64,000 bases of DNA from Termitomyces sp. T153 (lineage: Eukaryota; Basidiomycota; Agaricomycetes; Agaricales; Lyophyllaceae): positions 310,001 through 374,000 of the forward strand of contig JACKQL020000034.1 of assembly GCA_018296165.2 (NCBI GenBank), read 5' to 3'. The notes under the pieces were generated by a model. That model was not told the DNA's origin. It did no database searches and saw only the letters and a list, made by a program, of their open reading frames with translations. The translations under genes were made by a program, and so were the position numbers. This document shows, piece by piece, positions 41,711 through 51,092 of this stretch. Numbering within the stretch: the first letter of the stretch is position 1; every line of letters begins with the position of its first letter.

Positions 41711-43117
41711 TTAGCTGGGTCCTGTGACTTGTGGGTTTCCTTCATGCAGATGTATGCCCTGGAGGTAAAGATCCTCCTCAACAATTCCCTCAGTCCTTTC
41801 TTCCCTTAGCTCTTGTAGTTTAGATGGAGTGATATCAATCCATTCTTCTATACTGGTAGGCAGCATGATGTGTTGCCTACCCTTGTAAGGAATGACCCTA
41901 AATGCTGCCACCCTTTCTTGCCACACAGTACCATCCAACTCTGCCACTATGTAGTTGCCCCCTTTAGTTCTTGTGAGCACTACCATAGGTCCCCAATAGC
42001 AAGCAGACATCTTCCCACTCAATGACTTGGCTGCCACCATATTCCTAACCAATACTAAGTCTTTTGGCTTGAACTTGTACTCTTTAATAGAGGATTCATT
42101 TTCTCTTGTGAAGTTCTCTGCCCATTTCAACTTTTCCTTACTAACTCTGCTCCTCATCTCCTCTACATGCTGATAGTGCTTTGCCAATGCTTGAGCCCTG
42201 AGGCCAACTAGTTCTTCAGTAGACACTGGTCCTTCAGGCCAGTCCACTAACCAAGTTGCCTCCACTAAGTCCAATGGTAGAATAGGATGTGCTCCAGTTA
42301 CTAAGAAAAAGGGGGAACACCCAAACCTCTTTCTAACTGTGATCCTGTCTGCCCACATTACATGCCAGAAGAACCAATACCACTTGGTCTTATCTTCACA
42401 GGCTTTATACAAGGCTTGCCTCACATCCCAATGTGGTCTTTCTATCTTTCCATTAGCTCTAGAATTATAGGGAACAATAGTTATGCCCTGTATCCCATAC
42501 TTCTTAGATAGCCAATGTACCACCTTTGTAAACTGCCCAGCATTGTCTGTCACAATGTTGCTTATACACCCCCATCTACAGATTACTTCTTCAAATAACC
42601 ACTGCCCAATCAACTTGTGGTTGTCCTTCCTCAAAGGTCTACCTTCCATCCATGAGGTTAAAGCACACCTCCCATGTACAATATATTTACACCCATTGGA
42701 ACTTGGTGTCATATGCATGGTATCCAAGTGTATGGTTTCAAATATACTGGGAGTATAGGATACCACAGGTTGCCTGCACACTGCCACCTTCTGACGAACT
42801 TGGCAAGCATGACAAGTGTCTATGTACCACTTTACATTTGCTTCCATTTCTGGCCACCAAAACCTTTTCTCTAACAATGCTTTAGTTGCAAAGGTCCCTC
42901 TATGGCCTAGTGCATCATGGGCTGACTTCAACATGTACATCCTCCTGTCCTTCTCTATCACTAGCTTGTGTTTTCCTTCTTCTCCTCTTCTATAGAGCCT
43001 TCCTTTAAGATCAAAGAAGAATTGTCTTGCAAACTTGAGAAACTGCCCTTTCTTCATCCCTAACACTTCTCTTTGTACTTTTCCAGGATGCCTAAGCCAG
43101 TCCTGTACTAGAGGCAA
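41711..43117 (-). CDS. pol: Gypsy-4 integrase (open frame)
   Basis: Inserts the cDNA copy into chromosomal DNA. Zinc domain HDALGHRGTFATKALL...FWWPEM...CHACQ (HH-CC complete). Catalytic triad: HLDTMHMTP (Asp), IVTDNAGQFTKV (Asp) and RANGKIERPHWDV (Glu). The C-terminal GPY-type module has FKPKDLVLVRNMV, YWGPMVVLTRTKGGNYIVAE and AAFRVIPYKG, followed by an acidic tail. The frame opens at MPLVQDWL (43117), but the polyprotein sense probably enters from upstream, so this start is not a real initiation codon. A break (stop/frameshift) lies between it and RNase H at 43118-43250. All catalytic residues are present. Confidence 0.88.
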   Translation of the reverse strand: MPLVQDWLRHPGKVQREVLGMKKGQFLKFARQFFFDLKGRLYRRGEEGKHKLVIEKDRRMYMLKSAHDALGHRGTFATKALLEKRFWWPEMEANVKWYIDTCHACQVRQKVAVCRQPVVSYTPSIFETIHLDTMHMTPSSNGCKYIVHGRCALTSWMEGRPLRKDNHKLIGQWLFEEVICRWGCISNIVTDNAGQFTKVVHWLSKKYGIQGITIVPYNSRANGKIERPHWDVRQALYKACEDKTKWYWFFWHVMWADRITVRKRFGCSPFFLVTGAHPILPLDLVEATWLVDWPEGPVSTEELVGLRAQALAKHYQHVEEMRSRVSKEKLKWAENFTRENESSIKEYKFKPKDLVLVRNMVAAKSLSGKMSACYWGPMVVLTRTKGGNYIVAELDGTVWQERVAAFRVIPYKGRQHIMLPTSIEEWIDITPSKLQELREERTEGIVEEDLYLQGIHLHEGNPQVTGPS

Positions 43118-43250
43118 GAGACTGTAAGGTTTTCCCCTTCTCTGTTTTTCTTTCTTCTTGGTACTCTCCTACTGTAGAGGAAGAGGGTTATTCTGGTAAC
43201 AAGAGTGTAGACAAAGTTAGAACTGCTACTGGATTCAAGGTAGTTCCTGC

Positions 43251-45205
43251 TTAATTACTCTTCTCTTGCAACCTTAAGCCTATCCCCTGCTCCCTGTCTC
43301 TACCCAACTTCACTTCTTCTTGCACATCTTCTGGAGATGTTGCTAGCAAGTAACCTCCTCTTGTGTCAATCTGGTCTATGAAGTCTTCCAACTTGAGGGG
43401 CACATGCTCCTCCCAACCAGGTACTTTGTTAATCTCATCTGGATATTCAAAGATCATTGGTTTGGGATTTTCCAATAGTGACTGATCTACAGGAGCATAC
43501 TCCTCATTCCCTGGCTGCTTCTCCCTGTGAGATAAACCATCCATACTGAAAGTCTTCCCTGGGACATGCCTCAAGGTGAAGTGATACATAAGTACAGCTT
43601 CTACCCAGCGCATTATAGTGGCATTAGGCCCAATCCCTGGATTGCTTAGCATCCCTTTCAGGTACTTAGCATCACTCTCAACAATAAGCTTCCTGCACCC
43701 TAGTAACCAATAGCTGCTGACTTGTAAGGCTCTCATAAGACCATACAACTCCCTCTTAGGTTGTGAAAACCTGGCTTCTCTCTCATTCAGAGTGATTGAC
43801 CCTAGTCTAGCACAAGTCCTTATCTTGGGATCGCTACCATCCTCCTGGAAGATACCAAACCCAACAGCCATCCAAGAAGTGTCCACTGCCAAGATTACAG
43901 CACCCTCAGACTCATAGTCTATGGGTTTCAGGGCTGCACAACTTGCTAACCTCCTCTTCATTTCCTTCATGGCTTCCTTCTGCTCCTCTCCCCAGACAAA
44001 GACCATATCCTCCTTGGTCAACCTATTAATAGGTTCTGAGATCTTGGCATAATCTTGGATAAACATCCTAAATGTGCCACAAGTCCCCAGAAACTTCCTA
44101 ACCTCTGAAACATTATGACAGTCTCCCCAGCTCATGACCACTGCATATCTCTTTGTTTCTGGCTTGCAACCTTTATAGGAGCACAAGTGACCTACTACAG
44201 TTATTTCATCTGCACATAGTACAGACTTAACCCCTGAAAAGGTTCCTCCAGCATACTTGATGTGCTGCACAATCCTATTCACATTGTTCAGATGCTCCCA
44301 TACAAAGCGCCTAATCCCCTTGTTTTCTGCAATGGTCTCATAACCTCCCCCTTCTAGCTCATACCTAGTCTCTGGTCCTCTTATTGGAACATCATCAATG
44401 TAAGCCAAGTGAGATGGGGTATTTCTTCCTGCAAGATATAGGTAACATCATCATGGAATATAGGAACTGAATTAGTCCATCCCATTGGTAATGTAACCAA
44501 TCTCAGAGCTCCATAGGGTGTCTGAAAGGTTGTATAATCTCTGGACTTGGGGTCCAAAGTTCTTTCATCATATCCAACATAGAGATCACACATGCCTCCA
44601 CATGCTCTTCCAGCAAAGTGGTTGGCTAGCTCTTCTGTAGCAGGAGGTACTCCAGAATGTGCTATTGTGACCTTGTTTAGAGGTTCCAGACTATGCACAA
44701 TCCTTAGACTTTTCCCATCCTTCTTCAGAACTGCAAACCATTGTGATCTATATGAGGAATTTGACCTTTCATAAACCCCTGCTTCCAACATCCTCTTAAT
44801 CTCCTTGCACAGATCATTGTACTTTCCAGGAGGAATGGGTCTGTTTTTCAACACCCATGGCTGGTGAGGTACTACTGGCATCACCACTGGTGGAAAGTAT
44901 TCCTCTCTGAACTTCCCCTTCTGACTATCATTCCATGCAAAAGCTTCATTTTGCTGCATCATCAAGTGGTGCAGTAACTTTCTTTCTTCTGGCCATAGAA
45001 ACTCCCCTTCATGTGCTTTGTCTATAATCTGTTTGCACTCCTCTGTGTACCTCCCAGTAGGTCTGAATTCAGGTGGATTTGGATTCAAAGGTGGCATATC
45101 CTTTAAAGGGTCCCCAATGATATTCCTCTCTATCCTGGACTCTTCTGGTGTAGTACTTAGGACTGGCCTAACTTTCTTAGCTACAGGCTTATACTTCCCA
45201 AACAC
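43251..45205 (-). pseudogene. pol: Gypsy-4 reverse transcriptase and RNase H, one-base deletion before the active site
   Basis: Two open frames (44381-45205 and 43251-44408) overlap by a few codons and differ by one base. The upstream frame carries KYKPVAKKVRPVL, FRPTGRYTEECKQIIDKA, QWFAVLKKDGKSLRIVHSLEPLNK and LVTLPMGWTNSVPIFHDDVT. The downstream frame starts at the active site AYIDDVPIRGPETRYEL and continues through the thumb to RNase H (LAVDTSWMAVGFGIFQ, PKRELYGL, VESDAKYLKGML) and the connection region. Gypsy-3 reads HVTWPYIDD where Gypsy-4 has CACTTGGCTTACATT, so a single base is missing around 44398-44402. The rest of the catalytic residues are present. Confidence 0.88.
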
Positions 45206-46470
45206 TTATACTGTTTCTTCTTGGCTTTTCTCCCCCCCACTCTTGAATTCTTCAGGTAGGTATCCTAGCTCCCCATTCAGATAAGCTCCTAATAACTGCC
45301 CTGTCCTTTCTCCTGCTACTCCAGTGGCATGGTAAGCATACAAGAATGCATCCTTGAGTTCTTGCTGCTCAAAGCTCTTCTCCTTAACACAGTACTCCTT
45401 AATCCAGAAACCCTCCTCTTCACTGCCCTCTATCATTACTGCAGCCTCTCCTTGGTCAGGGATCAATTCCTCAAGGCTGACACTTTTCCAAGTCTTCATT
45501 TTTGTCAGGAGGTTTCTTACCTCTCTCAAAGGTGGGTAGTGCAGTTCTCTTCCCAGTATTAGGGTCCCTGATGGTGATAATTGCACTCCCATCCTTCAAG
45601 TTCTGCACATTGCTCTCTGTTGCTGTGTCAAATGGCCTCCCCAGTAGTACTGTATAGGCAGGTTTCTCAAATATATGCACTTGCAAGTATATTGTAAAAC
45701 CTTCAGCAAACTTGAAGGGCACATTCTTAGCCATTCCCAAAGACTCATTGACTTGTTGATTGGCACTCTCCATGCGCAGTCTTATGTCAGGATCCCAAGT
45801 TAGGCCCAAACTTAGAGGTTTATCCAAGGCCATGCACACAATCTGAGACCCACTATCCAATATGGCTTCCACCTTAGCCTGGTCATTCACACTAGGGTAC
45901 AGAGACCTTAACACTTGCAAGTATCTAGCCACATAGACCATTTCAGGCCTATCCCCTGGTGGAAGCTGTTCCAAGAAGGTAGCAACACAGTCTTCATGAA
46001 CCACTGATCCCTTTGGAATTCCTTCTTCTTCACCTTTTGAGATATGATAACTTGGTTGAGGCAAGTCATCTATATTGACTTGTGTCATCACAGATTCCTC
46101 CTCACTATCCTGCACAAAGACCTTGGCTGCTGACCATTTGGTAGCACCTTCTTTCTTTCTTCAGGTCTTCTCTAAAGCTTCCTGTATTGCTGGTACCTTC
46201 AACAGTTCCCTGGTAGAGACTGTTACTTCACTATCCAGTATTTTACTAACAATTTCTTCCTCCTTTCTTTGCTATATTCTGGGTTGATACAAGTCTTTCT
46301 TCTCATTTTGAAATTTTATCATTCTGTCTCCATTAACAGCAGGCACCTGCTCAAATGGCAGACTTCCTTTTTCTATCTCTATGACCCCCCTTTGCCTTCT
46401 TAGATCACTCTCAGGTGGTAGTGGTGTCCTCAATTCAGGCTGGACCTTGCCATCTACCACCCTCCTTGAG
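45206..46470 (-). pseudogene. Gypsy-4 gag-pol linker, retropepsin and pre-RT spacer
   Basis: In the -1 frame after gag: FLENSRRVVDGKVQ, then stop-interrupted linker, then an open frame (45471-46115) with the retropepsin ILDSGSQIVCMALDKPL, RLRMESANQQVNESLG, FTIYLQVHIFEKPAYTVLLGRPFDTATE and IITIRDPNTGKRTALPTFERGK. The spacer frame 45206-45592 (MGVQLSPSGT...) overlaps it in another frame and leads to the RT. The catalytic DSG is intact. Stops in the linker (near 46271 and 46165) and frame changes break the polyprotein. Confidence 0.82.
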
Positions 46471-46474
46471 TTCT

Positions 46475-47929
46475 CTAAAAACCCTCCTGTTTCTGCTGCT
46501 GGGTGCCCTTCTCATAAACCTGACTCCTAGTGGTTATTAGACTTGACACCAAGTTTTGCAATTCCTCTATCTTCTTTTCCAAGTCTTCTTTCTCTTTGGG
46601 GACTGCCTGCACATAAGTAGCTACACTTGGCATAGTTACTAAGGGTTCTTCTACCCAACCATAGAAGGCTGCAGCTTTTGGATCCATGATGGTATTGACC
46701 CTTTCTCTAGGAGGCACATTAGGTGGACTCCTGGAAATAGGATCCCCAGAAGGTAACCTAGGCCTGCCTTCAAAAAGAATGAGCTTTCCCTCTTGGAGTT
46801 GAGTTTTGAGGTATCCACAATCATTGGTACGATGCCTTAGCTCCCAACAATGATAACAATTTATCCCAGCAGCTGTATTGCTGTTGCCTTGGAACTGCAT
46901 GGTCTGCAGAGCCTGTGCAGGTACCCCAATCCTATTCTGCAGTCCCCCTTGCACAGGAGTCTGACTTTTTGCCTTCCATTCATTGTTCATGGTCTGCATA
47001 AATCCCCTCAAGCTACTCATCTCTTTTCCCAAAGCCATAACTCCATCCTGAAGGTTGGCTAACCTTCCCTCAGTCTCTAATTCAGCCTCCTGCTTAAACT
47101 TGATCATCCCTGACCCTCTTTCTTTTGTAGTTTCTTCACTCCTGAAGGAAGTTCCAGAGTCTACTAAAATAGCCACTATGTTTATGACTTCTTTCAGATA
47201 AAATCTGTCATCTTTGTGTCTCTTCCTGTTAACATCACTATAATGTCCATATTTCTGTAATGCTTGGGCCAAGATGAGCTCCCTGAATGCTGGAGTAAAG
47301 CATTTAGTGAATTTCTCCACCAGTGCTCCATTCCCCAATACTCCTGTCAACTTCTTGGCCTCTGCTCTGAACTTCCTGACAAGTGCATGAATTTCTTCTG
47401 TGTCATTCTGACTTAATCTGGCATGCTCTTTGCAGATCTTGTCAAGCATGGCCACACTTCCTTCTTCAGATATTGCTTCTGGATAAGAACTCTGCACTTC
47501 TTTGACAAAGGTCTCCCAGCTTGATCCATCACTAAAACTGTCCAATCCTCTCCATTCACTGTCTGTTTCTGCATCGACATACTCTGTTACTCTTTCATTT
47601 CTTTCTTCATCATCATTTATTCCTGCAGCCTTGAAGAGGCTTTCCATCTTCCAGATGAAGCGGCGGACTTCTGATGGCTGAGTATGAGTGAAGCGAGGTG
47701 CATCATGGCTTGTAGACAGTGGTAACTTTTGTCTTGAAACTTCTGCTAGCATGTTGAATGTTTGATTTTGTAATGTTGATGTATTGTGATTTTTAGTGGT
47801 CTTCTTTCTGCTTGCTCTTAAGATTTGTTCAGGGTCCCCAACACTAGTTAGATTGAGTGCTTTAGTCTTGTTGCTGTGGGTTGTGGGCTTGTGAACTTGC
47901 TCTGTGGTGTTGACCCTTTGCTTTGGCAC
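46475..47929 (-). CDS. gag: Gypsy-4 gag (open frame)
   Basis: Structural protein that assembles virus-like particles. Start ATG at 47927-47929 (MPKQRVNTTEQVHK); no upstream leader is left because the element is truncated at about 47945. The capsid has LPLSTSHDAPRFTHTQPSEV, EYVDAETDSEWRGLDSF, ICKEHARLSQNDTEEIHALV, RKFRAEAKKLTGVLGNGALV and KYGHYSDVNRKRHKDDRFYL. A CCHC zinc knuckle CYHCWELRHRTNDC is at about residue 345-360, and a coiled coil (KEKEDLEKKIEELQNLVSSL) lies near the C-terminus. It ends QEGF with GGT TTT TAG (46475-46483), a shifty-stop site. Full-length for the family and apparently intact. Confidence 0.88.
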   Translation of the reverse strand: MPKQRVNTTEQVHKPTTHSNKTKALNLTSVGDPEQILRASRKKTTKNHNTSTLQNQTFNMLAEVSRQKLPLSTSHDAPRFTHTQPSEVRRFIWKMESLFKAAGINDDEERNERVTEYVDAETDSEWRGLDSFSDGSSWETFVKEVQSSYPEAISEEGSVAMLDKICKEHARLSQNDTEEIHALVRKFRAEAKKLTGVLGNGALVEKFTKCFTPAFRELILAQALQKYGHYSDVNRKRHKDDRFYLKEVINIVAILVDSGTSFRSEETTKERGSGMIKFKQEAELETEGRLANLQDGVMALGKEMSSLRGFMQTMNNEWKAKSQTPVQGGLQNRIGVPAQALQTMQFQGNSNTAAGINCYHCWELRHRTNDCGYLKTQLQEGKLILFEGRPRLPSGDPISRSPPNVPPRERVNTIMDPKAAAFYGWVEEPLVTMPSVATYVQAVPKEKEDLEKKIEELQNLVSSLITTRSQVYEKGTQQQKQEGF

Positions 47930-47945
47930 TGTTCTCTTCAGTCTT

Positions 47946-49131
47946 TCTGAGGTAGACCCTCTTGGTGCATAGACCTTGCAGCTGGAGGGCTCTGCATCTA
48001 GTATCAGCTCAATTGCATGATCCCACTGCTTGCTTTCTGGAAGTGAATCAAAGGGGGCTTGGAGAATACATCCTCAAAGTTGTAGAGGTGATTGGGAACA
48101 GTGCTATGGAAAGGCTTGGGCTGTGAGTTTGCCACAAATGCCTCAGCCAGATGCTGAGAAGTAGTCTAACTGGCCCAGATCTCTGCCACTGTAGGAGGGG
48201 GGCAGAGGGTTGTAGCATAGATCAGATCACCCACCTCTATGGTCTCATCTAGGGACTCTGCATCTGGAGTATGGGTCCATTCTCCTTTGCCTTCCTCTTC
48301 CTCTGGAGATTCACACCCAACACTCCAAACATCCTCATAGAGGGCCTCTCTATGAGGAAATGCTAGAGGGAGGAGACTCAGAAGGTCAAGATCAGCATAA
48401 GGGAGATGCCCAATGGGACAGGCACACACAGCAGCATGCTCATGAACTTTGGCTCTCTGCTCCTTATGGGCTTCTTCTGTGCAGGTAACGCAGCAATGTG
48501 GGCAACGACTCATCTTCACCTCACCCTTAGTTCAGTCAATCTCTGGGTTGTGTTCACATAGCCAGGTGAACTCCAAGATCATGTCTTGCTTTCCCAAACT
48601 AGTGATAGCAAAAGTGGCTTGCTCTGAGTGGTCTTAGTAGCAGAGAACCAGATCCACCATGAAGCAAATAGAGCCAGCTTCATTGAGCATGCCATCAACA
48701 TTGTATACAGGGATAGAATGAGAAAGGGGGTGAGTGGTCAGGCAGTGTTGTTGCATGTAGTCAGAGTTGAGGAAGATGCCTGTTGCACCACTATCAAGGA
48801 GGGCAACCACACTTCGGATCTCCTGGGTGTCCATCATCTCAATTTCCACCAGTAGCTTTAGGGAGTTGGTAGAAGGGGTGGAAGCAACAACATAACAATG
48901 GGGGAGGCAGCATTCCCATGCAGGGATCTGAAAGCATGGGTTGGAGAGTGTGTTTCCAGCTGAGACTTTAGCTGGAGGGAGAGTTTGTATATCTGAGGAG
49001 GGGCTTATTGTTTCAAGCATAGTATCAAAAATGGCAACAGATATATTTGATTCTATGGACAGGGGGGCAAAATGATTAGTACTAGGCAACAGGGGCATAC
49101 TGGTCATTTGTTGCCCTTTTAAAAATCCTCA
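47946..49131 (-). pseudogene. pol: Gypsy-B3 protease, linker and RT start
   Basis: In the -1 frame after gag: FLKGQQMTSMPLLPSTNHF, then an open frame to 48634 with the retropepsin VVALLDSGATGIFLNSDYMQ (catalytic DSGATG intact, unlike B and B2), and YNVDGMLNEAGS. After a stop: KQDMILEFTWL, EHNPEID, CPHCCVTCTEEAHKE (a CxxC pair), FPHREALYEDV and EIWAS. The RT start is SSGIMQLS-like then SPPAARSMH in a shifted frame (SSCKVYAP sense). It is broken by at least three stops and cut at 47946. Confidence 0.8.
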
Positions 49132-50421
49132 GACTCTGTAGGAACCTTCTCCAATACATTGGCTACTTCCTCAGAATGGACAGCTATAGGTGCATCTAGA
49201 GAGGGGGTTCCTATGGCATCCCGGGCTGCAAGGAGTTGAAGGAGCAGCTCTTCTTGCTCTAACACTGATAGGTAGCAGACTTCCAACCCTTGAGGACAGT
49301 AATGGGCAAAATGACCTGCCTTCCCACAGTGTTGACACAGCAGAGGAGTAGAGGACTGCTGTTGGGAGGTGTCCACATCCATTGGAACTCTTTGGGGTAG
49401 GGAGCACAAAGGAGTAGCATGAGGCATAAAGGAAGGAACTGCACTTGCTTGTGGGGATGCTAATGCAGGTGTGGAAGAGGGAGCTTGGGGGGTGAACTCT
49501 CCACAAGAGAAAGGAAGGGTTGAGGGTTGCATCCGCCACAACTTGCATTGCAGTTCCATGAGCTGCCACTGCTCATGTGCCACTTTGTACCAGATATTGA
49601 CATGCTCATCATCAGAGCACCCCTCTGCCATGCTATCAATGCAATCACTGGGGTGGAGTCCATCACTGAAGGTTAGACAGAGTTATAGACCATCCAGATA
49701 TCCAGCCTGTTCAACTAAAGCATGAAAGGAGTCAATGTACTCATCAAGGGACCACTTTCCTTGGCCATACTGAGTTTGGTCTCAAAGGAAAAGAGCTGCA
49801 GTTTTAGTGGGGTCAAGGGGGAAGAACTCCACTCAGAACTCTTTCTCAAACTCTGTCCAGCCAGAGAAACTCTCAACTCCTCCTGGGCATCAGAAGATAT
49901 GCAGTGCATAGGTTGAGGCTTGACCAGCCTTCATGTAAGAGAGAACCCAGGCAATTTTCAAGGCATCTGAGGTAAAAGGCTTTGCTGCTCAGCTGGATAT
50001 AGGTGATACAGAACTGGAGGAAATGTTCTCCAGCCTTACAATCTCCATCATATACATCAGGGAGTGCAGGACAAGGGAGTTTATGATGGGAAGCTGAAAG
50101 GCCTAAGCTAGATGCAGATGCAAACTGTTCTGCAGCAGCTGGAGCTAGAAAGCCTGAGCTAGGTGCAGACACAAACCATTCTGCATCTGCTGGGGGCATA
50201 GGAGGTGTAGTAGGAGCAAGGGGAAGACATTCCAGAAGGGCTTGGAGAGAAAGAGACACTGCTTTAGTAGTTTGATGGAGTCCAGTGAGTTCAGCCATGT
50301 GAGAGGTAAGGGAGGCTTGAGTAAGTTGAACCTGTGTCTCCAGGGACAGCAAACAACTCCAGGCATTGTCCTGGGGGCTTGAAGCATCAAGAGGAGGTGC
50401 TGGAGAGGTTGGTGGAGTCAT
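49119..50421 (-). pseudogene. gag: Gypsy-B3 gag
   Basis: The N-terminal open frame (49873-50421) starts MTPPTSPAPPLDASSPQDNA with the helix LETQVQLTQASLTSHMAELT and the PDVYDGDCKAGEHFLQFCIT capsid start. A broken middle carries GQGKWSLDEYIDSFHALVEQAGYLDGL. The C-terminal open frame (49119-49631) contains MAEGCSDDEHVN, EQWQLMEL, VPMDVDTSQQ and an intact CCHC knuckle CQHCGKAGHFAHYC. It ends VPTESEDF with GAT TTT TAA (49119-49127). One frameshift zone and a few stops separate the two open parts. Confidence 0.83.
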
Positions 50422-50537
50422 AGGAAGAGCACTGGGGCACTAAGACACTGGTGGGGGAGAGACCTTTTGAGGAATCAAGTAGAAGCTCAAGTAACTGAAA
50501 AGGGGGCTCCCAGACCAAATCTAGAGACTTGTTCTGC

Positions 50538-51092
50538 TGTAAGGGTGACCTCTGGAGGCTATGGCTCAATCACACAGCTGGCAAAGGGAGATCCAAAGTC
50601 TATTCAGTATCTACAAGAAGTTCTAGAGTTCTAGCTACTCACCTGGCAAAGGGAGATCCAAAGAGAACAAGTCTAGGAATCCCCAATGCCAGTGTTCAGA
50701 AAATTTACTCTAGAGCTTCTGAAAACAACACCCAACAACAACCAAATCTGGAGTCCAATCAAAGTGGAAATCCATTGTAAATGGCCTTGATCTCCAGACT
50801 CTCTGTACATGACCATATACCTATATAACCAAAAGATAGCCCTTAGTTAGAAGTACCTGTGGTCTAAAGATGGGAGGGCTACAATGAGTGGTAGGCCTGA
50901 AATACATGAAACAATCTGGGGGTCTGGTAAGAGGCCATGTGGATGGGGCAACACTTGTTGGAATTATGGACAGAGATCTGGTGCAGCCTGAGGGCTAGAA
51001 CTGGAACCAGCAGATAGTGAAGTGAAAGGAGAATAAAAAGAAACCATAAGGAGGGAGAACAGAGCAAAGGGGAACTGGGACATTCCCTGACA
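50538..51092 (-). repeat. LTR2-type 5' LTR of Gypsy-B3
   Basis: On the minus strand it runs TGTCAGGGAATGTCCC (51092) to GGTCACCCTTACA (50538), 555 bp, followed by the family's internal start GCAGAACAAG. It shares only its ends and the GACTTGTTCTCTTTGGATC segment with the 369-bp LTR2, so it is a divergent subfamily. The segment at 50600-50660 repeats GGCAAAGGGAGATCCAAAG twice. Confidence 0.75.

Larger units (their letters stand above)
41711..47945 (-). mobile_element. Gypsy-4: best-preserved Ty3/gypsy element, minus strand
   Basis: Internal region with open gag (484 codons), protease, an RT/RNase H pair of frames and an open integrase (468 codons). It lacks identifiable LTRs. The right end breaks off just upstream of the gag start (about 47945), where Gypsy-B3 RT sequence begins. 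Compared with every other element in the window it has the fewest disabling changes, so it is the youngest or least mutated copy. Some CpG sites survive. Confidence 0.83.
47946..51092 (-). mobile_element. Gypsy-B3: 5' half of a Gypsy-B family element, minus strand
   Basis: A 5' LTR2-type repeat (50538-51092), gag (49119-50421), protease and linker (47946-49131) are present. The copy ends in the RT (SSCKVYAP at about 47950), where Gypsy-4 begins, so everything downstream was lost or displaced. It sits inside Gypsy-A2 at its upstream side (integrase start of A2 at 51100). Confidence 0.8.
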
